From Gammaproteobacteria bacterium (GTDB taxonomy: Bacteria; Pseudomonadota; Gammaproteobacteria; Pseudomonadales; Azotimanducaceae), in assembly GCA_030123805.1 (NCBI GenBank), contig JASJXV010000023.1, positions 1 to 32,070 of the forward strand: a stretch of DNA of 32,070 nt, in the 5' to 3' direction. The notes under the pieces are model-generated. The model ran no database searches. It was not told the origin of the DNA and saw only the letters and a list, made by a program, of their open reading frames with translations. The translations under genes and the position numbers were made by a program. Of the stretch, positions 23,468 to 30,523 are shown piece by piece; within the stretch, counting starts at the first letter, position 1, and each line of letters opens with the position of its first letter.

Positions 23468-24915
23468 ATCCCACCACCGTCTATACCCAGTCTGGGTGAC
23501 GATGCCATTAGAGTGATTCAGAGATTACCGGGTGCAGCCACAATAGGCATTTCGTCACGACCAAGAATTAGAGGTGGAGATAGCAATGAGGTGCTGGTAA
23601 TGTTTGACGGGGTCGAGTTGGTTGATCCTTTTCACCTGAAGGACTATCAGAGCATTTTCAGCACCTTTAACCCACAGACGATCCAGAATATTGAATATTT
23701 CACTGGTGGTTTTCCAGCTCGCTATGGTAATCGGATGAGTGGTGTATTGGACATTGCCACACAGGAATCAATTAGTTCTCCCGGTGGTGAGTTGGGATTG
23801 AGCGTCTTCTCCACATCAGTTCTGGGATATGGCTACGTGGCAGGAGGAGACTGGTTGGCATCTGTTCGACGCGGGAACCTGGATGTAATTTTGAATGTGG
23901 TAAACCCAGGATTAGGTGACCCCTCTTACCATGATGCTTATTTCCGTTATGGATGGGAATCCGATTCGATCGGCCGATTCGAATTCAATGGGTTGCAGTT
24001 TTCAGACGATATCAAATTTGTCCAGGAGCTGATGACCGCGAATTCTGATGTCACCAACAATTATGTCTGGTTCACATGGGAAAAGGAGTGGTCCCAGGAT
24101 CTCTATACTCTTCGAACCAACTCACGATACTGATTATAGATTGAGTGCGGGTCGTTTTTACCAACCCCAGGCTATTCATGAGTTGCAAGTATCTGATGGT
24201 GAATCCCGGTTTTTTTAAAGCGCAATATGCCGATCATGCAATTGCGAGTATTACCCACCTGTTGTCACCTGATATAAGCATCAAGGCAGAATATTTTTTC
24301 AAGCGGATGAAAGATTTAAAGCCGCGTTATGAGAACCTGTTTACTGATCTTGTTATTGTGCCCGAATTGGAGGGAGACAGATTCCAGATTAGTGCCAGCG
24401 AGGGGAAGTCCAGGGGTATTGAACTCGGCATAGAAAGAAGTCTCGCGGATTCCGTATCATGGTATCTGAATTATGCCTACGCAAAGGTTCAAGATAACGA
24501 CAGTGGGCGTTGGATTTCCAGAAGATGGGATCAACGTCAAACTGTAAATGCCGGGATGACCTGGGAACCGGGTTTATGGAAGTTTTCAATTGCCGCCGGT
24601 TGGCACTCAGGCTGGGCTTTTACGACACTACCGAATGAGCTGGAAACCGACACCAGCATCGAAATTTCTGCTATTCGTAGCAATCGACGTGCGCGTGATT
24701 ATAGCACCCTCGATATGAAAGTCAGCAGGAACTTGCTGCTACCGGGTTCAACCATTTCAATTTTTATTGAAGTGACCAATGCGTTTAATCGTAACAACAA
24801 TGGTGCGATCGACTATGAAATATCCGAGGAAGAGGGTCTGTTTATTCTGGAAGAGATGGATGTGGACCCGGTTTTGCCACTGGTTACATCCATTGGCGTT
24901 CTGTGGCGGTTTTAG
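23468..24915 (+). pseudogene. TonB-dependent receptor, disrupted
   Basis: The first part (to about 24120) is a plug domain and first barrel strands: LGDDAIRVIQRLPGAA, VMFDGVELVDPFHLKDYQ, NIEYFTGGFPARYGNRMSG. It breaks at TGA (24131). A second frame then gives TDYRLSAGRFYQPQAIHELQ. It runs into a T7 run (24210-24216), and one T fewer restores the third frame, FKAQYADHAIASITHLLSPD onwards, to the natural end VTSIGVLWRF. A full receptor of this type has some 700-800 residues. Here the N-terminus (signal, regulatory domain) and an internal block near 24125 are missing, plus the T-run frameshift. Complete receptors take up siderophores or other ligands across the outer membrane. The last stop lies 2 nt from the stop of the FecR relic on the other strand. 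Confidence 0.85.
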
Positions 24916-24917
24916 CA

Positions 24918-25160
24918 TCAGATTGATTCAATCATAACCACATCGTCAGATAGAGCGCTGACTCGTAATTTAGTAACGCTCAATACATTCTGCAAAGCGT
25001 CATCTGCTACATCCGTCGGATAAGTCCCATGAATTGTATCTTCTTTTGCTGCAATTAGATCCGAGGGTTGTTTGAATTGCAATTCGCGACCAGTTTCCCT
25101 GGCGTGCCATTCCAGAAACTCAATTACTCGACGCTTGTCAGTATCAAATGTTGGTGATAT
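24918..25160 (-). pseudogene. FecR-type anti-sigma factor, C-terminal relic
   Basis: The minus-strand frame reads KRRVIEFLEWHARETGRELQ, then GTYPTDVADDALQNVLSVTK, and ends DVVMIESI at TGA. That is the C-terminal periplasmic STN-like domain of FecR-family anti-sigma factors, which normally have about 300 or more residues. The inner-membrane and N-terminal parts are gone. Upstream it joins a sigma-factor fragment in another frame. It is convergent with the receptor relic and their stops are 2 bp apart. Confidence 0.65.
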
Positions 25161-25320
25161 CTGATTGAACCGCTTCTGTTCCGATTTGCATCCGAACGGC
25201 CATCTCCTTGATACTCAAGCCTTCAATATATTTATACTCAAGTGCATCACCGTAACGGTTTGGAAGATAGTCCAGTGCAAGGGCGGCAATCAGTGCAAGG
25301 GCGTTTGTATTTGCCATGTG
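25161..25320 (-). pseudogene. ECF sigma factor, region-4 relic
   Basis: The minus-strand frame reads ALIAALALDYLPNRYGDALE, then YIEGLSIKEMAVRMQIGTEA. This is the sigma region-4 signature of the extracytoplasmic-function type (LP-RYGDAL-KYIEG-S-KE-A). The region-2 part is missing, the first in-frame stop upstream is near 25350, and the frame ends at TGA (25144) shortly after the switch to FecR sequence. In working systems such a sigma factor is held by FecR and switches on the receptor gene. Confidence 0.65.
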
Positions 25321-25508
25321 CTGCCATATCAGTATGAAAGGCCGCTACCTGGCCCGCAGGGCGTCAAGATTGACAGAGAGATCCGGTCATTCAGGCATGT
25401 TCGTCGACACATTTAATTGTCATATTCATTGACAATTTGTAGGATGGTCGGCAACTCGCATGCGCTCGTTCGATGTATGGGAATAATAAAGACCGGAAAT
25501 GCACGGAT

Positions 25509-25694
25509 AGCAGTGGTCCGCCGATAGCCATTCGGTACATGAAAGAGAATCTAAATCGCGCCATCGATTGTGACCTGATGACAAGTCTGCAGATTGAAGC
25601 AGGCAATATGGTGCGTTGTACGCAGACAGCAGATCGCAAGGAAGCGGTAAAAGCGTTTATGGAGAAACGATCACCCGATTTTAAGGGTCAGTAA
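25509..25694 (+). pseudogene. Crotonase C-terminal relic
   Basis: About 60 codons encode GPPIAIRYMKENLNRAIDCD, then NMVRCTQTADRKEAVKAFME, ending KRSPDFKGQ. This is the C-terminal tail of an enoyl-CoA hydratase/isomerase (gP-a-r-iK-nLN-a ... t-D--Egv-aF-EKR-P-F-G). About 200 N-terminal residues are missing. The small frame that contains it starts at an unrelated ATG (25473). It is followed closely by the SDR gene, suggesting that an intact crotonase once preceded the SDR in an operon. Its tail resembles that of the crotonase ending at 13278, but they are not near-identical. Confidence 0.7.
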
Positions 25695-25733
25695 ATCATT
25701 CAATAGGTGGCGGACACAGTAAGGAAGAAAAAG

Positions 25734-26477
25734 ATGAGTGACTCTAAACCAGTAGCTCTGATCGTAGGTGCCGGGGACTATATTGGGGCGGCCATAGCAC
25801 GGCGATTCGCACTTGGAGGATTTTCTGTCTGTATGGGAAGACGGCGAGGAGAGGAACTGGAACCACTGGTGGATGAGATCAAGGGTAGCGGTGGGGATGC
25901 CCACGGATTTACATTGGATGCCAGAGAAGAGCAACAGATCGCATCAGTTTTTGAAGAGATTGAAACTAACATCGGTGCAATCGATCTGGTGGTATTTAAC
26001 GTTGGCGGGAATGTCAATTTTCCAATTTGTGAAACCACAACACGCGTGTTTCGAAAAGTCTGGGAGCTGGCCTGTTTCGCTGGTTTCCTGACGGGTAGAG
26101 AGGCAGCGAAGTATATGGTGCCCAGAGAAAGGGGATCCATATTCTTCACCGGGGCAACAGCCAGCATGAGAGGGAGCAAAGGATATGCAGCCTTTGCCAG
26201 TGCGAAATTTGGATTGCGAGCGCTAGCGCAAAGCATGGCGCGGGAGCTGGGTCCAAAGAATATCCATGTAGCGCATCTGATCATTGATGCCGGAGTCGAT
26301 ACTGCCTGGGTCAGAGATATCATCAAGAAACAGCGCGGTGTTGATGTCTCGGAGTTGCCCGAAGATACGCTTATGCACCCGGACTCGGTGGGAGAGACAT
26401 ACTGGTATCTGTATCATCAATCCCGTGATGCCTGGACACATGAGCTGGATGCCCGGCCTTTTGCTGAAAACTGGTAA
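25734..26477 (+). CDS. SDR-family protein lacking the catalytic tyrosine
   Basis: The protein has 247 residues of the Rossmann SDR fold. The nucleotide loop is VGAGDYIGAAIARRF (residues 11-25, a variant of TGxxxGxG). The NNAG motif is FNVGG (88-92). In the active-site segment TGATASMRGSKGYAAFASAK the conserved YxxxK reads F154-A-S-A-K158, so the catalytic tyrosine is phenylalanine. A tyrosine is present at 151, one turn too early. The following ALAQSMARELGPKNIHVAHL is typical of an atypical SDR group that shares this substitution. It may bind NAD(P) without standard alcohol oxidation. AAGGA stands 8 nt before the ATG at 25734, so the GTG at 25707 is less likely. The crotonase relic lies immediately upstream. 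Confidence 0.85.
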   Translation: MSDSKPVALIVGAGDYIGAAIARRFALGGFSVCMGRRRGEELEPLVDEIKGSGGDAHGFTLDAREEQQIASVFEEIETNIGAIDLVVFNVGGNVNFPICETTTRVFRKVWELACFAGFLTGREAAKYMVPRERGSIFFTGATASMRGSKGYAAFASAKFGLRALAQSMARELGPKNIHVAHLIIDAGVDTAWVRDIIKKQRGVDVSELPEDTLMHPDSVGETYWYLYHQSRDAWTHELDARPFAENW

Positions 26478-26541
26478 CCGCTCCTTTTGAAAAATATACC
26501 AATTCCCATCGGTTCAGTATAACCTGATCTGCCAATCTGAT

Positions 26542-27294
26542 ATGAATAACGCAATTCAATCAATACCGCTGGCGAATCTGCTCATTGTATTTCTACCCGT
26601 CGCAGTGGTACTGGGCATTCTCTTTAAATGGTCGCTTAATGCCGGGAATGCACTGTATGCGATGCTGCGCATGCTGATACAACTTCTTCTTGTGGGTTAT
26701 TTTCTGGCATACATTTTTGGTTCAGATAACGCCTGGTTGGTTGTCATCATCCTGGCAATCATGGTCTTTGCTTCCAGTTGGATTGCTCTGGGATCAGTCA
26801 AACCTCTGCGTAGAACCTTGTACAAGAATGCACTGTTATCAGTCCTGGTGGGTGGGGGTTCGATACTATTCATTGTTACCCAGGGCGTTCTTCAGCTTCA
26901 CCCCTGGTATTTACCTCAATATATGATTCCACTTGCAGGAATGATATTTGCCAGTTCCATGAATAGTGTTAGCCTTACCGCTGAAAGGTTGAATGCCGAG
27001 ACACAAAGAGCTGTGCCCTTTGAAGAGGCGCGTAATACGGCGCTTCAGGCGGCACTGATTCCTGTCATTAATTCCCTCTTTGCCGTCGGTATTGTCTCCC
27101 TTCCGGGAATGATGACGGGTCAGATTCTTTCCGGGGTGTCTCCGCTCGTTGCTGCCAGATACCAGATCATGGTCATGTGCATGCTATTCAGTGCTTCCGG
27201 AATTGCAGCCGTATGTTTTCTGATAATGGTAAAGCCGGTGTTCGAAAACCAACTTGCCACCAGGGTGGATGAAGATAACGGTGCCAATAACTGA
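26542..27294 (+). CDS. fetB: FetB/UPF0014-type ABC transporter permease
   Basis: The 250-residue protein has about seven membrane helices and matches the UPF0014 family: ALYAMLRMLIQLLLVGYFLA, ASSMNSVSLTAERLNAE, and PFEEARNTALQAALIPVINS followed by VSLPGMMTGQILSG. In E. coli FetB pairs with the ATPase FetA to export iron and protect against peroxide stress. No ATPase gene is next to it here, so it may work with a distant partner or have another role. There is no strong ribosome-binding site before the ATG. It stands between the SDR (about 65 nt upstream) and a HIT-family gene (about 35 nt downstream), all in the same direction. Confidence 0.85.
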   Translation: MNNAIQSIPLANLLIVFLPVAVVLGILFKWSLNAGNALYAMLRMLIQLLLVGYFLAYIFGSDNAWLVVIILAIMVFASSWIALGSVKPLRRTLYKNALLSVLVGGGSILFIVTQGVLQLHPWYLPQYMIPLAGMIFASSMNSVSLTAERLNAETQRAVPFEEARNTALQAALIPVINSLFAVGIVSLPGMMTGQILSGVSPLVAARYQIMVMCMLFSASGIAAVCFLIMVKPVFENQLATRVDEDNGANN

Positions 27295-27329
27295 ATCAGA
27301 AAACTCAAACTAATCAAGGGAAAAACAAG

Positions 27330-27746
27330 ATGAGCTACGACGATCAGAATATATTTGCCAAAGTTCTAAGAGGGGAGGCTGATTGCATCAAAGTCTTTGA
27401 GGATGAATACACCCTGGCTTTCATGGACCTAATGCCTCAGGGAGATGGACACACCCTTGTCATTCCCAAGGAACCTGCAGAGAATCTAGTGGACTTGTCG
27501 GATGATGCCGCAATGTCCTGCATCAGAACGGTAAAAAGGCTTGTCAAAGCTATAAAAAAAGCGTTTAACGATTCAGGAGTCATTGTTATGCAGCTAAATG
27601 GCGCTGCAGCGGGTCAAACGGTACCGCATATTCATTTCCATATAATCCCGGGATCGATTCACTCGATGCGCGCACATGCCAAGGATTTTGGAAATCCCGA
27701 CAAGTTGAGAGAGCTGGCGGAAAAGATCAAAGCATGTATTGAATAG
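27330..27746 (+). CDS. HIT (histidine triad) family nucleotide hydrolase
   Basis: A 138-residue cytoplasmic protein with the histidine triad VPHIHFHIIPG (His100, 102, 104), which carries the catalytic histidine in nucleotidyl-hydrolases and transferases of the Hint/Fhit type. The N-terminal NIFAKVLRGEADCIKVFEDE and LMPQGDGHTLVIPKEP are typical of the bacterial Hint-like branch, which cleaves adenosine 5'-phosphoramidates or lysyl-adenylates. The HIT core is followed by a basic-acidic helix (FGNPDKLRELAEKIKACIE). AGGGA lies upstream of the ATG. It is the last gene of the rightward set and converges on the acyl-CoA dehydrogenase gene across a hairpin. Confidence 0.93.
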   Translation: MSYDDQNIFAKVLRGEADCIKVFEDEYTLAFMDLMPQGDGHTLVIPKEPAENLVDLSDDAAMSCIRTVKRLVKAIKKAFNDSGVIVMQLNGAAAGQTVPHIHFHIIPGSIHSMRAHAKDFGNPDKLRELAEKIKACIE

Positions 27747-27753
27747 AGGCCGC

Positions 27754-27831
27754 TCAGTTGTTGTTAGCGCCCGCGTCAATCCAGACTTTGATTGTCTCAA
27801 GAATGTCGCATTGAGCCACATCAAACCTCAC
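27754..27831 (-). pseudogene. Possible C-terminal relic of a cytochrome-c-like protein
   Basis: A minus-strand frame of about 25 codons ends CDILETIKVWIDAGANNN at TGA. The ending 'I--WI-aGA-nN' is common at the C-terminus of c-type cytochrome-domain proteins. No heme motif or start remains. It is too short to be sure and could be chance. Confidence 0.25.
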
Positions 27832-27839
27832 AGATCTTC

Positions 27840-27857
27840 CCTGAATGACCATTCAGG
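27840..27857. terminator. Bidirectional hairpin between convergent genes
   Basis: A 7-bp stem CCTGAAT / ATTCAGG with a GACC loop lies between the HIT and acyl-CoA dehydrogenase stops. It lacks a strong U tract on either strand, so termination is plausible but not assured. Confidence 0.4.
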
Positions 27858-27867
27858 TGATTGATAT

Positions 27868-29028
27868 TTAACGGATTGCAGACATGCCGGTTAATGATCG
27901 TCCGATGATCAAATTTTGTATTTGGGTGGTGCCGTCGGGGATGGTGAGCATCCTTGCATCGCGCATGCAACGCTCCACTCTGGCTTCGGTCGCAAGTCCC
28001 AATGCGCCCATACACTGAATGGCTTTATTGCATACACGCACACCCATCTCAGTGGCAAATGCCTTTGCCATAGAAACCTCGGTCTGACAGTCACGGAGCT
28101 GGATTAATTGCATTGCACGATAGGACAACAATCTGGCAGCATCAATATCAGTTGCCATTTCAGCGATCATTTCCTGGACGAGTTGAAAGCGACCGATTTC
28201 TTTTCCGAACTGTTTGCGTTCGCCAACATATTTCAGTGCCATCTCGAACGCCCGTTGGGCGATTCCGACGGAGATCAATGCGGTACCTATTCTCGCTGCA
28301 GCAATTGACCGCAGAACCCTGCCAAAAGATTTAGCCGGATCCTGTTTGCGATCCGAGTCACCCCAACCATCCAATCGATGCGTTTCCGGAATTTCCACAT
28401 CGTCCAGAAACAGCTCAGATGTTGGGAAAGCTCGAAGCCCGATAGTCTCGATATCCCGGCTTTCAAAGGGTGTTTCACGTCGATCAATTACGAATTGACG
28501 AATACCGGCGGGTCCTTTGGACGGATCAGTCTGGGCCACAACCACCACAACATCGGCAATATGTCCATTGCTGATCCAGCATTTGGTACCGCTAATTATA
28601 TATCGGTCATTTTTTTGTATGGCTCGACATTCGATGGACGACGGATCGGATCCCACATTGGGTTCGCTGATAGCGATTGCGCCAATCAATTCACCATTAA
28701 TCAATGGTCTTGCAAGGTGGGCTTTGACATCCGCATGGGCGCGGGTTTCGATCATGCGACCTGCAGATGTGGATATCCCGGCGCATCCGCCTAATGAAGG
28801 AAATACGCGAGCCATTTCCTCAGACATGATGCAACTGATGACCCAGTCATTAACCCTCTCTTCACCAACATACCCCCATGGGATCAGCATTTGGAATAGC
28901 GACTTTGCACGCTCGCTGGTCATCTCAACATCGCCCCATTTGTTATCCAGGGGCATGATTTCTTTATCCAGAAATTTTCTGAGGCTGTCCCGGTAGATAT
29001 GCTGTTCTTCGCTATATTCAAAGTCCAT
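27868..29028 (-). CDS. Acyl-CoA dehydrogenase
   Basis: The protein has 386 residues of the FAD-dependent acyl-CoA dehydrogenase fold. The N-terminal helical domain is followed by AIAISEPNVGSDPSSI (flavin-binding beta domain), KCWISNGHIADVVVVV, and YVGERKQFGKEIGRFQLVQ in the C-terminal domain. The late motif is IPDGTTQIQNLIIGR. At the place where many family members carry the catalytic glutamate (EGT), this one has Asp365. Other members place the base on a different helix, so activity cannot be excluded. It should introduce a trans-2 double bond into an acyl-CoA, feeding electrons to ETF. I choose the ATG at 29028 because a GGGGG run precedes it; upstream in-frame codons give unrelated residues. 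It is convergent with the HIT gene and follows the porin in orientation. Confidence 0.9.
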   Translation of the reverse strand: MDFEYSEEQHIYRDSLRKFLDKEIMPLDNKWGDVEMTSERAKSLFQMLIPWGYVGEERVNDWVISCIMSEEMARVFPSLGGCAGISTSAGRMIETRAHADVKAHLARPLINGELIGAIAISEPNVGSDPSSIECRAIQKNDRYIISGTKCWISNGHIADVVVVVAQTDPSKGPAGIRQFVIDRRETPFESRDIETIGLRAFPTSELFLDDVEIPETHRLDGWGDSDRKQDPAKSFGRVLRSIAAARIGTALISVGIAQRAFEMALKYVGERKQFGKEIGRFQLVQEMIAEMATDIDAARLLSYRAMQLIQLRDCQTEVSMAKAFATEMGVRVCNKAIQCMGALGLATEARVERCMRDARMLTIPDGTTQIQNLIIGRSLTGMSAIR

Positions 29029-29187
29029 GTTATTTCCCCCGGATATGAACCCTTTTGCGTTTATACAAAACTGTCGGATCTGCGGGTTCCATCCAACCGA
29101 GTCCGCTTTCATTTCAGGGCGCGAAGCATACTAACAGCATATCAGATCCTGGCTAGATGTCCGTGTGATTGGTCGCGGTTGCGCCCT

Positions 29188-29212
29188 TCAGACACTGACC
29201 CAGCGTGTCTGA
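29188..29212 (-). terminator. Hairpin after the porin gene
   Basis: Perfect 8-bp arms TCAGACAC / GTGTCTGA enclose a 9-nt loop. The hairpin lies a few nt after the porin stop on the minus strand. No T run follows, so it may act as an RNA-stabilising or Rho-linked structure, not a classical terminator. Confidence 0.4.
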
Positions 29213-29219
29213 GTCCAAT

Positions 29220-30152
29220 TCAGAATTTGTATTCGCCACCGACTTCGATCGCACCCAGGCTATCAGATTTCACCTTCCTGTGGTAGCCGTTAATATATAG
29301 TTTCATCCGCTTATTCAAGCGATAATCTGCACCTAATGATAGGCGTTGTAGATCTTCAACTTTGATATCTGAATCGCTCCATTGTGCCCGGAAAGTGAAG
29401 CTCTGGTACTTGTAAGCACCGGAGATTATTATGGCTTCCTGCCGTTTGACTCCCTGAATATTTTGCAAATCTGACGATTGGAACAAGGCGCCAAGCTTCA
29501 GGTTGCCCAGGGTGTATTGTGCGACTGCTCGATAAGAATCGAACACCCGCGTTTTGGCGGCGGATCTGTTGTTCTTTCGCATATCCGCATCATAGGCTGC
29601 GGCCAGGTACAAATTATCGCGTTGATATGTCAACGAGTAGGATTGACTGGAATCGAATTGACTATCAGAATCGACATACATGGCATTGAATTGAAAGCCA
29701 GCCCCAAATCGGGGAGAGTTGTACATATAGGAATCTGTCGCACGCACTTCACCTACGATGCCGTTTCTGATATCCCCCAGTTTGTCATTGAACTGGTCTA
29801 CTTTTCCCTGTGCCATTTTCAATGGTGAATCGTGTGTACCGAAGATCAAGCGACCCATATTGCTCTTGAAGCCCACAAAAGAGTTCCGCGTTGAAAGAAG
29901 CGTGTCCCTGGTGGTACCGCCATGTATAGGATCCAATTCCTGCTCCAATTGATAGACTATTCGTAACGTTTCGGATATTGGATAATTACCTTTCACACCA
30001 ATCCTGGATGCGTTGCTAATCCAATCATTATTCCTTTCTTCCAGGAAATCTCGGCTGATATTAATCTTTCCATACAGATTGGTGTTGAGGCCAATTGCAG
30101 ATGCGGCGTTAGAAATAACTAACAACACAATTAAGGTTAATTGTTTAAACAT
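29220..30152 (-). CDS. Gram-negative general porin (OmpC/porin_4-like)
   Basis: A protein of about 310 residues with a signal peptide (MFKQLTLIVLLVISNAASA). The mature N-terminus GLNTNLYGKINISRDF and NASRIGVKGNYPISETLRIV are typical of trimeric porins, as is FVGFKSNMGRLIFGTHDSP at the constriction loop start. Beta strands alternate to the C-terminal IEVGGEYKF, whose final phenylalanine is the recognition mark for the outer-membrane assembly machinery. It should be a 16-strand channel for small solutes. I use the ATG at 30152; a TTG at 30170 would add six residues before the signal peptide. There is no close partner gene. Confidence 0.85.
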   Translation of the reverse strand: MFKQLTLIVLLVISNAASAIGLNTNLYGKINISRDFLEERNNDWISNASRIGVKGNYPISETLRIVYQLEQELDPIHGGTTRDTLLSTRNSFVGFKSNMGRLIFGTHDSPLKMAQGKVDQFNDKLGDIRNGIVGEVRATDSYMYNSPRFGAGFQFNAMYVDSDSQFDSSQSYSLTYQRDNLYLAAAYDADMRKNNRSAAKTRVFDSYRAVAQYTLGNLKLGALFQSSDLQNIQGVKRQEAIIISGAYKYQSFTFRAQWSDSDIKVEDLQRLSLGADYRLNKRMKLYINGYHRKVKSDSLGAIEVGGEYKF

Positions 30153-30523
30153 CGGTGCGTGAAATTCCAAAATCGTTTGACAACCCAGAGAATCGGTCCC
30201 CAGTTTGAATGGCTAATGTTAAGATCAGATAAAGTTTTGGGAAAAAAGCGCTAGATTACCTTCCCGAGCGGCTGTTGACAATAGTATCGTCACCAGAGCT
30301 ATTTACCTGTCTGCTAATCCGCAAACCTGACCTTCCAGGTCAGAGATCGAGAATTCCTTCTGGAGTTCTGAACACCGCAATGATTCTGCCTTCAAGCGGA
30401 GGGAGTTCGATTTTCACACGACACGAGCAGTGCATCTATCGACGGCTCAAAGTCGGGTATCGGGTAACTTGCATTCTTGATATGCTGAGCCAATTGAATT
30501 GCTCGCAGAGCAGGAATCTGAAC
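30153..30523. other. Divergent intergenic region
   Basis: This gap separates the porin and serine-hydrolase genes. I see a possible sigma-70 -35 box TTGACA at 30273-30278, with a weak GCTATT at the right distance downstream, and the inverted repeat at 30327-30343. The frame upstream of the hydrolase is open for about 80 codons, but its residues resemble no protein and lack a signal peptide; I treat it as leader DNA. No small gene is convincing. Confidence 0.5.
30327..30343. promoter_or_regulatory. Inverted repeat in the hydrolase leader
   Basis: CTGACCT-TCC-AGGTCAG is a perfect 7-bp inverted repeat with a 3-nt centre, about 180 bp before the hydrolase ATG. It could be a transcription-factor operator or a leader hairpin. 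No regulator is adjacent. Confidence 0.4.

Noticed and set aside
25778-26326. 182-residue minus-strand ORF
   Set aside because: Antisense to the SDR gene and without motif.
30275-30523. 80-codon N-terminal extension of the serine hydrolase
   Set aside because: The upstream residues lack any signal or domain pattern, while the ATG at 30524 has a good SD and starts directly with a signal peptide.
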